Under the pieces are notes generated by a model. That model was given only the letters and a program-made list of their open reading frames with translations, ran no database searches and had not been told where the DNA came from. This document shows positions 11,129 through 20,446 of a DNA stretch of 64,000 bases, piece after piece (position 1 is the stretch's first letter; every line of letters starts with the position of its first letter). Made by a program: the position numbers and the translations under genes. This DNA comes from Bradyrhizobium sp. Ghvi (GTDB taxonomy: Bacteria > Pseudomonadota > Alphaproteobacteria > Rhizobiales > Xanthobacteraceae): NCBI RefSeq assembly GCF_900115265.1, contig NZ_FOVU01000001.1, positions 1,337,001 to 1,401,000 on the forward strand. The letters are read 5' to 3'.

Positions 11129-14086
11129 ATGTCTCGCCAGGACGCGAACGCAGCCTTTGCCCTGTCCTCATTTTTGCAGGGCACCAACGCCGCCTACATC
11201 GACGAAATCTACGCCCGCTACCAGAAGGACCCCTCCTCGGTCGACGCCGAGTGGCAGGAGTTCTTCAAGAGCCTGAACGACCCGCCTGCCGACATCAGCA
11301 AGAATGCGGAAGGCCCGTCCTGGGAGCGGGACAACTGGCCGCTGACGCCGCAGGATGACCTGACCTCCGCCCTCGACGGCAATTGGGCCCAGGTGGAGAA
11401 AGCGGTCGGCGGCAAGATCGCCGCGAAGGCGCAGGCGAAGGGCGCCGATATTTCCTCCGCCGACCTGCTCCAGGCCACGCGCGACTCCGTCCGCGCGCTG
11501 ATGCTGATCCGCTCCTACCGCATGCGCGGTCATTTTCACGCCAAGCTCGATCCGCTCGGCATCGAAGCCCCCCGCAACCGCGAAGAGCTCGACCCGCGCA
11601 CCTACGGTTTCACCGAGGCCGATTTCGACCGCAAGATCTTCCTCGATCACGTGCTCGGCCTCGAATACGGCACCTTGCGCGAGATCACCGCGATCTGCGA
11701 GCGCACCTACTGCCAGACGCTCGGCGTCGAATTCATGCATATCAGCAACGCCGCGCAGAAGGCCTGGATCCAGGAGCGCATCGAGGGACCCGACAAGGAG
11801 ATCTCGTTCACCCGCGAAGGCCGGCGCGCCATCCTGATGAAGCTGGTCGAGGCCGAGGGCTTCGAAAAGTTCTGCGACACCAAGTTCACCGGCACCAAGC
11901 GCTTCGGCCTCGACGGCGGTGAAGCCCTGATCCCCGCGCTCGAGCAAATCATCAAGCGCGGCGGCAATCTCGGTGTGAAGGAAATCGTGCTGGGCATGCC
12001 GCATCGCGGCCGCCTCAACGTGCTGACGCAGGTGATGGGCAAGGCGCACCGCGCGCTGTTCCACGAGTTCAAGGGCGGCTCGGCCAATCCCGACGCGGTC
12101 GAAGGCTCGGGCGACGTCAAGTATCACCTCGGCGCCTCCTCGGACCGCGAGTTCGACGGCAACCGCATCCATCTGTCGCTGACTGCCAACCCCTCGCATC
12201 TCGAGATCGTCGATCCCGTCGTGCTCGGCAAGGTCCGGGCCAAGCAGGACCAGCACGGCGATCCGCCTGACATGCGCATCTCCGTGATGCCGCTCTTGAT
12301 GCATGGCGACGCCGCCTTCGCCGGCCAGGGCGTGGTCGCGGAATGCTTCGGTCTCTCCGATCTGAAGGGCTATCGCACCGGCGGCTCCGTGCACTTCATC
12401 GTCAACAACCAGATCGGCTTCACCACCTATCCGCGCTACTCGCGCTCCTCGCCCTATCCGTCTGACGTGGCGAAGATGATCGACGCGCCGATCTTCCACG
12501 TGAACGGCGACGATCCGGAAGCCGTGGTGTTTGCCGCGAAGGTCGCGACCGAATTCCGGCAGAAGTTCCACAAGCCCGTCGTCATCGACATGTGGTGCTA
12601 TCGCCGCTACGGCCACAACGAAGGCGATGAGCCGGCTTTCACCCAACCGGTGATGTACAAGCGGATCGGGGCCCATCCCTCGACCCTCACGCTCTACGCC
12701 AAGCGCCTGGTCGCCGAAGGCGTGGTCACCGAGGGGGAAGTCGACAAGCTGAAGGCCGACTGGCGTGCGCGGCTCGACGCCGAGTTCGAGGCCGGCACCT
12801 CCTACAAGCCGAACAAGGCCGACTGGCTCGACGGCAAGTGGTCCGGCTTCAAGATCGCCGACCAGGAAGAGGATGCGCGACGCGGCGTCACCGGCGTCGA
12901 TCTTCCCGTTCTGAAGGACATCGGCCGCAAGATCACCAAGGTGCCGGATGGTTTCCGCGTTCACCGCACCATCCAGCGCTTCCTCGACAACCGCGCCAAG
13001 GCGATTGACACCGGTGCCGGCATCGACTGGGCGACCGGCGAAGCGCTGGCGTTCTGCACGCTGCTCCAGGAAAACCACCACGTCCGCCTGTCGGGCCAGG
13101 ATTCGGAGCGCGGCACCTTCTCGCAGCGCCACTCCGTGCTGATCGACCAGGAAGACGAGAGCCGCTACACGCCGTTCAACCATCTCGGCAACGAGCAGGG
13201 CCATTACGAGGTCATCAACTCGCTGCTGTCGGAAGAAGCGGTGCTCGGCTTCGAATACGGCTACTCGCTCGCCGAGCCGAACACGCTCACTCTTTGGGAA
13301 GCCCAGTTCGGCGACTTCGCCAACGGTGCACAGGTCGTGTTTGACCAGTTCATCTCTTCGGGCGAGCGCAAATGGCTGCGCATGTCCGGTCTCGTCTGCC
13401 TTCTGCCGCACGGCTATGAAGGCCAGGGTCCGGAACACTCATCGGCGCGCCTCGAGCGTTACCTGCAGATGTGCGCGGAAGACAACATGCAGGTGGTCTA
13501 CCCGACCACGCCGGCGAACTACTTCCACGTGCTGCGCCGCCAGCTGCATCGCGAGATCCGCAAGCCGCTGATCATGATGACGCCGAAGTCGCTGCTCCGT
13601 CACAAGCGGGCGGTGTCGCGTCTCGAGGAGCTGGCGAAGGGAACGACCTTCCACCGCATCCTCTATGATGACGCCCAGATGCTGCCGAACGAGGCGATCA
13701 AGCTCGTCCCCGACGAGAAGATCCGTCGCATCGTGCTCTGCTCCGGCAAGGTCTATTACGACCTTTACGAAGAGCGCGAGAAGCGCGGCATCGACGACAT
13801 CTATCTGATGCGCGTCGAGCAGCTCTATCCGGTGCCGCTGAAGGCGCTGGTGGCCGAGCTGTCCCGCTTCAAGAAGGCCGAAGTGATCTGGTGCCAGGAA
13901 GAGCCGCGCAACATGGGCGCCTGGCACTTCATCGAGCCCTATCTGGAATGGGTGCTGAACCAGGTGAACGGCGCGAGCCGGCGTCCGCGTTATGTCGGCC
14001 GCGCCGCTTCCGCTGCGACCGCCACGGGTCTGATGTCCAAGCATCAGGCGCAGCTGAAGGCGTTCCTGGACGAAGCGTTGAGCTGA
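11129..14086 (+). CDS. sucA: 2-oxoglutarate dehydrogenase E1 component
   Basis: 985-residue thiamine-diphosphate E1 subunit that decarboxylates 2-oxoglutarate and transfers succinyl to the lipoyl group of SucB. The N-terminal segment FLQGTNAAYIDEIYARY is the E2-contacting helix of OdhA proteins. MPHRGRLNVL, HGDAAFAGQGVVAE and NNQIGFTT are the ThDP and active-site stretches. The C-terminal transketolase-like part contains PHGYEGQGPEHSS. The ATG at 11129 gives the usual length; an in-frame start at 11045 would add a non-homologous leader. It is followed by a palindromic repeat and then sucB. Confidence 0.97.
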   Translation: MSRQDANAAFALSSFLQGTNAAYIDEIYARYQKDPSSVDAEWQEFFKSLNDPPADISKNAEGPSWERDNWPLTPQDDLTSALDGNWAQVEKAVGGKIAAKAQAKGADISSADLLQATRDSVRALMLIRSYRMRGHFHAKLDPLGIEAPRNREELDPRTYGFTEADFDRKIFLDHVLGLEYGTLREITAICERTYCQTLGVEFMHISNAAQKAWIQERIEGPDKEISFTREGRRAILMKLVEAEGFEKFCDTKFTGTKRFGLDGGEALIPALEQIIKRGGNLGVKEIVLGMPHRGRLNVLTQVMGKAHRALFHEFKGGSANPDAVEGSGDVKYHLGASSDREFDGNRIHLSLTANPSHLEIVDPVVLGKVRAKQDQHGDPPDMRISVMPLLMHGDAAFAGQGVVAECFGLSDLKGYRTGGSVHFIVNNQIGFTTYPRYSRSSPYPSDVAKMIDAPIFHVNGDDPEAVVFAAKVATEFRQKFHKPVVIDMWCYRRYGHNEGDEPAFTQPVMYKRIGAHPSTLTLYAKRLVAEGVVTEGEVDKLKADWRARLDAEFEAGTSYKPNKADWLDGKWSGFKIADQEEDARRGVTGVDLPVLKDIGRKITKVPDGFRVHRTIQRFLDNRAKAIDTGAGIDWATGEALAFCTLLQENHHVRLSGQDSERGTFSQRHSVLIDQEDESRYTPFNHLGNEQGHYEVINSLLSEEAVLGFEYGYSLAEPNTLTLWEAQFGDFANGAQVVFDQFISSGERKWLRMSGLVCLLPHGYEGQGPEHSSARLERYLQMCAEDNMQVVYPTTPANYFHVLRRQLHREIRKPLIMMTPKSLLRHKRAVSRLEELAKGTTFHRILYDDAQMLPNEAIKLVPDEKIRRIVLCSGKVYYDLYEEREKRGIDDIYLMRVEQLYPVPLKALVAELSRFKKAEVIWCQEEPRNMGAWHFIEPYLEWVLNQVNGASRRPRYVGRAASAATATGLMSKHQAQLKAFLDEALS

Positions 14087-14100
14087 AGTTTTTTAAAGCC

Positions 14101-14220
14101 TGTCATTGCCCGCGAAGGCGGGCAATCCAGTACGCCGTGAAATTCGTGATCAGAACGAACGTTGCGGAGTACTGGATGCCCCGCCCCCCGTGCGCAATGG
14201 CGCACCAGGCGGGGCCTGAC
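14101..14220. repeat. Intergenic palindromic repeat between sucA and sucB
   Basis: Begins tgtcattgcccgcgaaggcg with a small internal hairpin (TTGCCCGC / GCGGGCAA). The segments caatccagtac and gtactggatg are inverted around the centre, and a second hairpin-forming block (ccccgcc ... ggcgggg) ends it. Sitting inside the sucAB transcript, it would be an RNA structure between the two cistrons. Confidence 0.7.
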
Positions 14221-14265
14221 CTATGAATTCCTGTCCGCGACTGCGATCCCCTTGAGGAAAAGACC

Positions 14266-15507
14266 ATGACTGAAATTCGTGTGCCGACGCTCGGCGAATC
14301 CGTCACCGAGGCCACCATCGGCCGCTGGTTCAAGAAGGCTGGCGATCCCGTCGCCGTCGATGAGCCCTTGGTGGAGCTCGAGACCGACAAGGTCACCATC
14401 GAAGTCCCGGCGCCTTCCGCGGGCACGCTGAGCGAGATCATCGCCGCCGACGGCGCGACCGTTGCGGTCGGTGCGCTGCTTGGCCAGATCACCGACGGTG
14501 CCGGCGCTGCGAAGCCCGCTGCCGCGCCCGCCAAGCCCGCTGCTGCCCCGGCACCTGCTGCCGCCGCGCCGGCTGCTGCTCCCGCCGCAAAGGCGCCGCC
14601 GGCCGATGCGCCGCTCGCGCCGTCCGTGCGCAAGCTGTCGGCCGAGACCGGCATCGACGCCTCGACCGTTCCCGGCTCCGGCAAGGACGGCCGCGTCACC
14701 AAGGGCGACATGCTCGCCGCGATCGAGCGTGCGGCCTCCGCACCGACCCCGGTCAACCAGCCCGCCGCCGCCGTGCAGGTTCGCGCGCCGTCGCCGGCCG
14801 ATGACGCAGCCCGCGAAGAGCGCGTCAAGATGACCCGCCTGCGCCAGACCATCGCGCGCCGCCTCAAGGACGTGCAGAACACCGCGGCCATGCTGACGAC
14901 CTTCAACGAGGTCGACATGACCAACGTCATGGCCTTGCGTGCCCACTACAAGGATGCGTTCGAGAAGAAGCATGGCTCGAAGCTCGGCTTCATGGGCTTC
15001 TTCACCAAGGCCGTCGTGCAGGCGCTGAAGGACATCCCGGCCGTCAACGCCGAGATCGACGGCACCGACCTGATCTACAAGAACTACTACCACATCGGCG
15101 TCGCCGTCGGCACCGACAAGGGCCTCGTCGTGCCCGTCGTGCGCGACTGCGACCACAAGTCGATCGCCGACATCGAGAAGGGCATCGCCGATTTCGGCCG
15201 CCGCGCCCGTGACGGTCAGCTCAAGATCGACGAGATGCAGGGCGGGACCTTCACCATCACCAATGGCGGCATCTACGGCTCGTTGATGTCGACCCCGATC
15301 CTGAACGCGCCGCAGTCCGGCATCCTCGGCATGCACAAGATCCAGGATCGCCCGATGGTCGTCGGCGGCAAGATCGAGGTCCGCCCGATGATGTATCTGG
15401 CGCTGTCCTACGATCACCGCGTGATCGACGGCAAGGAAGCCGTCACCTTCCTGGTTCGCGTCAAGGAGAGCCTGGAAGATCCGGCGCGCCTGGTGCTCGA
15501 TCTCTGA
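14266..15507 (+). CDS. sucB: 2-oxoglutarate dehydrogenase E2 (dihydrolipoyl succinyltransferase)
   Basis: 413-residue E2 core. Residues 1-77 are the lipoyl domain with the modified Lys42 in ETDKVTIEV. Residues 80-115 form an Ala/Pro/Lys-rich flexible linker, and residues 120-160 the E1/E3-binding domain ([12 protein letters not shown]). From about 180 comes the catalytic domain ending in the active-site motif [12 protein letters not shown]. It transfers succinyl from SucA to CoA and is re-oxidised by Lpd. Directly downstream are an SDR gene and lpd. Confidence 0.97.
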   Translation: MTEIRVPTLGESVTEATIGRWFKKAGDPVAVDEPLVELETDKVTIEVPAPSAGTLSEIIAADGATVAVGALLGQITDGAGAAKPAAAPAKPAAAPAPAAAAPAAAPAAKAPPADAPLAPSVRKLSAETGIDASTVPGSGKDGRVTKGDMLAAIERAASAPTPVNQPAAAVQVRAPSPADDAAREERVKMTRLRQTIARRLKDVQNTAAMLTTFNEVDMTNVMALRAHYKDAFEKKHGSKLGFMGFFTKAVVQALKDIPAVNAEIDGTDLIYKNYYHIGVAVGTDKGLVVPVVRDCDHKSIADIEKGIADFGRRARDGQLKIDEMQGGTFTITNGGIYGSLMSTPILNAPQSGILGMHKIQDRPMVVGGKIEVRPMMYLALSYDHRVIDGKEAVTFLVRVKESLEDPARLVLDL

Positions 15508-15524
15508 TCCCTAGTGCTCTGCGA

Positions 15525-15552
15525 GCGCCGTCGCTCATGTGAGCGACGGCGC
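15525..15552 (+). other. Perfect 13-bp inverted repeat downstream of sucB
   Basis: GCGCCGTCGCTCA and its exact complement TGAGCGACGGCGC are separated by only two bases, 18 bases after the sucB stop. No T-tract follows, so this is not a classical intrinsic terminator. It may stabilise the 3' end of the suc transcript or attenuate read-through into the SDR and lpd genes. It overlaps any proposed SDR start at 15539, arguing for the later start. Confidence 0.8.
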
Positions 15553-15574
15553 GTGTCGAACCATGGAGGCTGAT

Positions 15575-16324
15575 GTGACGGATAAGGTCGTTGTCATCAC
15601 CGGCGGCAGCCGCGGCATCGGGCGGGCGACCGCGCTCGCAGCGGCCGCGCGCGGCTATCGCGTCGTGGTCGGCTATGCCAGCAACAAGAAGGCCGCCGAC
15701 GAGGTCGTCGCGCAGATCGCGGCCAACAACGGCAAGGCGATCGCGGTGAAATGCGACGTCGCCGAGGAAAGCGATATCCTCAACCTGTTCAGGGAAGCCG
15801 ACAAGTTCGGCACGCTCGGGGCGCTCGTCAACAATGGCGGCATCGTCGGCCAGAGCGGCGTGCGCGTCGACGAGATGTCGGCCGAGCGGATCCAGCGCGT
15901 GATGGCGGTCAACGTCACCGGCTCCATTCTCTGCGCACGCGAGGCGGTGAAGCGGATGTCGACCAAGCATGGCGGCAAGGGCGGCGTCATCGTCAACCTG
16001 TCGTCGGTCGCAGCCAAGCTCGGCTCGCCCAATACTTACGTTGACTACGCCGCATCGAAGGGCGCGGTCGATTCCTTCACCATCGGCCTTGGCTATGAGG
16101 TCGCAGCCGAAGGCATCCGCGTCGCAGCGATCCGCCCCGGCCTGATCGACACTGAAATCCACGCCGCCGGCGGCGAGCCCGACCGCGCCCATCGCCTGGC
16201 CCATCTCGTGCCGATGAAGCGCGTCGGCACCGCGGATGAAATCGCCAACACCATCGTCTGGCTCATGTCGGACGATGCCTCTTACGTCACCTCAGCCATT
16301 CTCGATGTGTCCGGCGGACGCTGA
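15575..16324 (+). CDS. Short-chain dehydrogenase/reductase (SDR) between sucB and lpd
   Basis: 249-residue classical SDR. TGGSRGIG is the cofactor-binding glycine motif, NNGG is the NNAG-like motif, and the catalytic tetrad is readable as Asn in VMAVNVTGS, Ser in LSSVAAK, and Tyr/Lys in YVDYAASKG. The GTG at 15575 is chosen because GGAGG stands five bases before it and it gives the usual MTDKVVVITGG N-terminus; ATG at 15563 adds four residues. Cofactor preference and substrate cannot be read from the sequence. Embedded between the E2 and E3 genes, it is probably co-transcribed with them. Confidence 0.9.
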   Translation: MTDKVVVITGGSRGIGRATALAAAARGYRVVVGYASNKKAADEVVAQIAANNGKAIAVKCDVAEESDILNLFREADKFGTLGALVNNGGIVGQSGVRVDEMSAERIQRVMAVNVTGSILCAREAVKRMSTKHGGKGGVIVNLSSVAAKLGSPNTYVDYAASKGAVDSFTIGLGYEVAAEGIRVAAIRPGLIDTEIHAAGGEPDRAHRLAHLVPMKRVGTADEIANTIVWLMSDDASYVTSAILDVSGGR

Positions 16325-16379
16325 CGCACCGCGCGGACGCTGACACCTCATCACGCCTAACCTTACGGGACTTTCTCTC

Positions 16380-17780
16380 ATGGCTACCTACGATCTCGTC
16401 GTCATCGGCACCGGACCTGGCGGTTATGTCTGCGCGGTGCGCGCCAGCCAGCTCGGCATGAAAGTCGCCGTGGTCGAAAAGAACGCCACGCTCGGCGGCA
16501 CTTGCCTCAATGTCGGCTGCATGCCCTCGAAGGCGCTGCTGCATGCCTCCGAGATGTTCGAGGAGGCCGGTCACTCCTTCGCCAAGATGGGCGTGTCGGT
16601 GTCTGCGCCGAAGCTCGATCTACCCGCGATGATGAACTTCAAGCAGCAGGGCATCGACGGCAACGTCAAGGGCGTCGAGTTCCTGATGAAGAAGAACAAG
16701 GTCGACGTGCTCAAGGGCACCGGCAAGATCTTGGGGACCGGCAAGGTCGAGATCTCCGCCGACGGCAAGTCGCAGGTAATCGAGACCAAGAACATCGTCA
16801 TCGCCACCGGCTCCGACATCGCGCGCCTCAAGGGCATCGAGATCGACGAGAAGCGCATCGTGTCCTCGACCGGCGCGTTGTCGCTCGACAAGGTCCCGGG
16901 CAAGCTCCTGATCGTCGGCGCCGGCGTGATCGGCCTCGAACTCGGCTCGGTGTGGAAACGTCTTGGCGCCGAAGTCGTCGTCGTCGAATTCCTCGATCGC
17001 ATCCTGCCCGGCATGGACGGCGAGATCGCCAAGCAGTTCCAGCGCATCCTCGAGAAGCAGGGCTTTGCGTTCAAGCTCGGGGCCAAGGTCACCGCGGTCG
17101 ACAGTTCGGGCAAGATGCTGAAGGCGACGATCGAGCCCGCCGCCGGCGGCGCGGCCGAGACGCTGGAGGCCGACGTCGTGCTGGTCTGCATCGGCCGCGT
17201 GCCCTACACCGATGGTCTTGGCCTGAAGGAAGCCGGCGTCGCGCTCGACGCGCGCGGCCGCGTGCAGATCGACCCACATTTCGCCACCAGCCTGAAGAGC
17301 GTCTATGCCATCGGCGACGTCGTCGCCGGCCCGATGCTCGCGCACAAGGCCGAGGACGAGGGCGTTGCGGTTGCGGAGATCATCGCAGGCCAGGCCGGCC
17401 ACGTGAATTACGACGTGATCCCGGGCGTCGTGTATACCACGCCGGAAGTATCCTCCGTCGGCAAAACCGAGGAAGAGCTGAAGCAGGCGGGCGTGGCTTA
17501 TACCGTCGGGAAGTTTCCCTTTACCGCCAACGGCCGCTCCAAGGTCAACCAGACGACTGATGGCTTCGTGAAGATTCTCGCAGATGCGAAGACCGATCGC
17601 GTGCTCGGCGTGCACATCATCGGCATTGAGGCCGGCGAGATGATCCATGAGGCCTGCGTTCTCATGGAGTTTGGCGGCAGCGCGGAAGATCTCGCCCGCA
17701 CCTGCCACGCACATCCGACCCGCTCGGAGGCCGTGAAGGAAGCCGCGCTTGCAGTCGGCAAGCGGGCCATCCATATGTAG
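16380..17780 (+). CDS. lpd: Dihydrolipoyl dehydrogenase (E3)
   Basis: 466-residue FAD/NAD disulfide oxidoreductase that re-oxidises dihydrolipoyl groups of the 2-oxoglutarate dehydrogenase complex. Visible are [10 protein letters not shown] (FAD), the redox disulfide Cys42/Cys47 in [26 protein letters not shown] (NAD), [11 protein letters not shown], and the C-terminal catalytic [10 protein letters not shown]. It lacks its own lipoyl domain, unlike many PDH-linked E3 proteins, consistent with its place in the suc cluster. Confidence 0.97.
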   Translation: MATYDLVVIGTGPGGYVCAVRASQLGMKVAVVEKNATLGGTCLNVGCMPSKALLHASEMFEEAGHSFAKMGVSVSAPKLDLPAMMNFKQQGIDGNVKGVEFLMKKNKVDVLKGTGKILGTGKVEISADGKSQVIETKNIVIATGSDIARLKGIEIDEKRIVSSTGALSLDKVPGKLLIVGAGVIGLELGSVWKRLGAEVVVVEFLDRILPGMDGEIAKQFQRILEKQGFAFKLGAKVTAVDSSGKMLKATIEPAAGGAAETLEADVVLVCIGRVPYTDGLGLKEAGVALDARGRVQIDPHFATSLKSVYAIGDVVAGPMLAHKAEDEGVAVAEIIAGQAGHVNYDVIPGVVYTTPEVSSVGKTEEELKQAGVAYTVGKFPFTANGRSKVNQTTDGFVKILADAKTDRVLGVHIIGIEAGEMIHEACVLMEFGGSAEDLARTCHAHPTRSEAVKEAALAVGKRAIHM

Positions 17781-17814
17781 GTTCGTGCCCAGAGCCGAAC
17801 GGGCGGGACATCAT

Positions 17815-18345
17815 ATGCTGCGCCGCCTTCTTCAACCGGTCTGGGTCCTGCTGGCGATCATCTTCCTGATCGAAGCCTGGCTGTGGGACCATCTCGAGCC
17901 GATCGTCGCCAAGGTCGTCGCACTGATCCCGCTTGCCCGGTTCAAGGCATGGCTGGCGGAGCGTGTCGATGCGCTGTCGCCGGCGATGACGTTGATCGTC
18001 TTCGCCGTTCCGATCATCCCGCTGTTTCCGCTCAAGCTGGTCGGCCTGTGGCTGCTCACGCACGAATACTGGACCAGCGCCGTCTTCACGATCCTGTTCG
18101 CCAAGATGCTCGGCGTCGGCGTCACCGCTTTCGTGTTCGACGTCACACGCGACAAGCTGCTGGAGATGCACTGGTTCGAGCGGCTCTATGAGCTGGTCTT
18201 GAGGCTTCGCGCCAAGGCGGCCGAACTGGTCGAGCCGGTCAAGCGCCGCATCCGCGAGCTGATCAAAGGCAACGGCGAAGGATGGTCCTCGCGCACGTTC
18301 CGCCTGATCCAGCGCTTCCGCAAGAGCGTGCACGAAGCGCGCTGA
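17815..18345 (+). CDS. Conserved membrane protein downstream of lpd
   Basis: 176-residue protein with a hydrophobic segment at residues 6-22 (LQPVWVLLAIIFLIEAW) and two more around 56-75 and 85-105. A basic amphipathic C-terminal half (LRAKAAELVEPVKRRI) is probably cytoplasmic. The ATG at 17815 starts 35 bases after lpd, so it is likely the last gene of that transcript. I do not recognise a named domain; it looks like a conserved rhizobial inner-membrane protein. Confidence 0.75.
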   Translation: MLRRLLQPVWVLLAIIFLIEAWLWDHLEPIVAKVVALIPLARFKAWLAERVDALSPAMTLIVFAVPIIPLFPLKLVGLWLLTHEYWTSAVFTILFAKMLGVGVTAFVFDVTRDKLLEMHWFERLYELVLRLRAKAAELVEPVKRRIRELIKGNGEGWSSRTFRLIQRFRKSVHEAR

Positions 18346-18367
18346 GGGCGATGTTCACTCTGTCACC

Positions 18368-18511
18368 GTCACCCTGAGGTGGCCGCTTCTTCAGCGGCCC
18401 TCGAAGGGCGACGGCCCGACTCCTTCCGCGCTGTTGCAGCTGTGGCCGTTCATCCTTCGAGGCTCCGCCCGCTATGCGTCGCATCGCGGCCGTCGCACCT
18501 CAGGATGACGG
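18368..18511. repeat. Intergenic palindromic repeat, ACCCTGAGG family
   Basis: Runs from gtcaccctgaggtggccgc to its complement gcacctcaggatgacgg. Internal fold-backs (tggccgcttcttcagcggcc; cgaagggc/ccttcgaggctccgcc) are visible. It separates two convergent genes, where it could act as a bidirectional structured 3' end. Confidence 0.75.
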
Positions 18512-18541
18512 AATTAGCAGTGAGGCGTTGGCAACAGCCCC

Positions 18542-19132
18542 TCAATGCAAATGCAGCAGATGCGGCAACCACAGGCCGAGCGCGGTCATGACGATGCCGG
18601 CGAGCGTCAGCAGGCCGCCGACATAGGCGAGCGCGATCATGCCGGTGATGATCGTGGCTGACGCCAGCACGATGCCGATCTGGAAGGCAGCGGAGGCGAG
18701 CTCGAAGTGATGATACTTCGCCGTCGCCTCGTCGCGCTCGTGCTCGGCTTCCTTGGCTTTCTCGGCAAGCTGCTCGGTGCCTTCGCCGGTCTCGGGCTCC
18801 GAGCGATAGCGGGCCGCGGTCTTCTGCCAGTCATCGATCTGCTTCTGCACCGCCGCCTTCGTGGCGTCGTCGGTGGCAGCCCCCAGTGTCAGCTTGCCCT
18901 GCTCGGCGGCGGTCTGCACCACGGTGCGGCGGATGCTCTTGGCCTGGAAGAAGGCCCAGAGATTGGCGGCCTCGACGTTCTTGCTGATCGATTCGGTCTG
19001 CGCGCCCTTGCCGAGCGTTTCCGAGATTGCCAGGAACAGCGCCAGCACCGCGATCAGAAGAGCGATCTTCTTGTTCTCGCCGGATGCGTGCTCGGCATGC
19101 TCGGCGTGCTCCATGCTTTCGTGTGCGCTCAT
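18542..19132 (-). CDS. DUF4337 family membrane protein
   Basis: 196-residue protein matching the DUF4337 pattern. A His/Glu-rich N-terminus (EHAEHAEHA) is followed by a transmembrane helix at about 23-41 (IALLIAVLALFLAISETLG). A conserved middle reads ESISKNVEAANLWAFFQAKS, then comes a charged, probably coiled-coil stretch (about 90-140), then two C-terminal helices. The function of the family is not known. It is monocistronic; the gap towards xerC holds a palindromic repeat. Confidence 0.85.
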   Translation of the reverse strand: MSAHESMEHAEHAEHASGENKKIALLIAVLALFLAISETLGKGAQTESISKNVEAANLWAFFQAKSIRRTVVQTAAEQGKLTLGAATDDATKAAVQKQIDDWQKTAARYRSEPETGEGTEQLAEKAKEAEHERDEATAKYHHFELASAAFQIGIVLASATIITGMIALAYVGGLLTLAGIVMTALGLWLPHLLHLH

Positions 19133-19226
19133 GAATCCCTCCTGTCGCGGTTCCGCAACGATTGACTGAACCGAGCGGCCTGCGCAAGAGGCACGCGCGT
19201 GATGACGGGAGTGTGTCAGCGGCTAA

Positions 19227-19352
19227 CGTGTCCCGGCCACGTCGCAGCGTGCAACGCTGCGACGCTGAGCAGGGACCCAGTCATTTGCCGCGAAATGGGC
19301 CCCGGCTCAGCAACGCACCGCTGAAGCAGCGCTGCGCTGCGTCCGGGGCACG
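19227..19352. repeat. Intergenic palindromic repeat, CGTGCCCCGGACGC family, copy 2
   Basis: Opens cgtgtcccggccacgtcgca and closes tgcgtccggggcacg, with the inner pair gagcagggaccca / gggccccggctc. Related to the copy at 5083-5223. Lies between xerC and the DUF4337 gene. Confidence 0.75.
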
Positions 19353-19367
19353 AGAGCGTCGGTTGAT

Positions 19368-20333
19368 CTACCGCCTTGGATGCGCGCTGGCATAGACTTC
19401 CAGCAATCGCTCGGAATCGATGCCGGTATACACTTGCGTGGTCGAGAGCGAGGAATGGCCGAGCAATTCCTGGATCGCGCGTAAGTCCCCGCCGCGCGAT
19501 AAAAGATGCGTGGCGAAGGAGTGCCGCAGCGCGTGCGGTGTGGCGCTGTCGGGCAGGCCGAGCGCGCCGCGCAGCCGCTCCATGGCGAGCTGGATGATGC
19601 GCGGGCTCAAGGGTCCGCCGCGCGCGCCGACGAAGATTGGACCGTCGGCGGGGAGCGCATGCGGGCACATCGCGACATATTCGTCGATCAGCGCCAGCAC
19701 GTTTTGCAGCACCGGCACCATGCGGGTCTTGTTGCCTTTGCCCGTGACGACGAGCACATCGCCTTCCCCTGCCTTTGGCACCTCGCGGCGCTTCAGGCCG
19801 AGCGCCTCGGAGATGCGCAGGCCCGAGCCATAGAGCAGCGCCATCACCGCGGCGTCGCGCACCAGAATCCAGGTCTCGCGTTCCTCGCCGGCGCGCTCGT
19901 CGGCGTCCGCGAGACGTTTTGCCGATGCCATCGGCAGCGGCTTCGGCAGGCTCTTTGCCACCTTGGGTGCGCGGATGGCGGAGAGTGCGCCGACCTTGCC
20001 CTTGCCTTCGCGCTCGAGGAAGCGGCCGAACGAGCGCAGGCCTGCGAGCGCGCGCATCAAGGAGCGGCCGGCAATATCGTCGGCGCGGCGCATCGCCATG
20101 AAGGCGCGCACGTCGGTGGCTTCGAGCGCGGCGAAGCGCTCCAGCGTCACGCGCTCGTCCCAATGGGAGCAGAGGAAATCCAGGCACTGCCGCAAGTCGC
20201 GGCCATAGGCTTCTAGCGTCTTCGGCGACAGCCGCCGCTCGGCGCCGAGATGCGACAGCCAGCGCGCCATCTCCTGGGCAATGGAGGGATCGGCGCTGGC
20301 GAGCTCGATTGTGGGGGCGGCTGCTTTGCTCAT
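19368..20333 (-). CDS. xerC: Tyrosine recombinase XerC
   Basis: 321-residue site-specific recombinase that resolves chromosome dimers together with XerD at dif. The SAM-like N-terminal core-binding domain is present (LSHLGAERRLSPKTLEAYGRD, split across two helices). All catalytic residues are visible: Arg in YGSGLRISEAL, Lys in GKGNKTRMVP, HxxR in HALRHSFATHL, His in LLGHSSLST and the nucleophile Tyr in TQVYTGI. No phage-integrase features are seen, and its location away from the tRNA island argues against a mobile-element integrase. It is divergent from priA. Confidence 0.93.
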   Translation of the reverse strand: MSKAAAPTIELASADPSIAQEMARWLSHLGAERRLSPKTLEAYGRDLRQCLDFLCSHWDERVTLERFAALEATDVRAFMAMRRADDIAGRSLMRALAGLRSFGRFLEREGKGKVGALSAIRAPKVAKSLPKPLPMASAKRLADADERAGEERETWILVRDAAVMALLYGSGLRISEALGLKRREVPKAGEGDVLVVTGKGNKTRMVPVLQNVLALIDEYVAMCPHALPADGPIFVGARGGPLSPRIIQLAMERLRGALGLPDSATPHALRHSFATHLLSRGGDLRAIQELLGHSSLSTTQVYTGIDSERLLEVYASAHPRR

Positions 20334-20446
20334 GCGCTCTGGACGGAATGATTCCGCACAGTATATCGCATCCCACAGGTTTACTGTTCGCTAAGGTGCC
20401 GACGGCGCGCTAGCCTTCACTCCCGCAAGGTTCCGATTCTCTCCTC

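Noticed and set aside
11168..13438. 756-codon open frame antisense to sucA
   Set aside because: A shadow frame caused by high G+C third positions; the product is His/Asp/Arg-rich without domains. Similar shadows lie antisense to atpA (24330-26147) and atpD (27214-28566).
19368..20333. Phage-type integrase
   Set aside because: The sequence has the XerC pattern and sits next to priA in a chromosomal setting.
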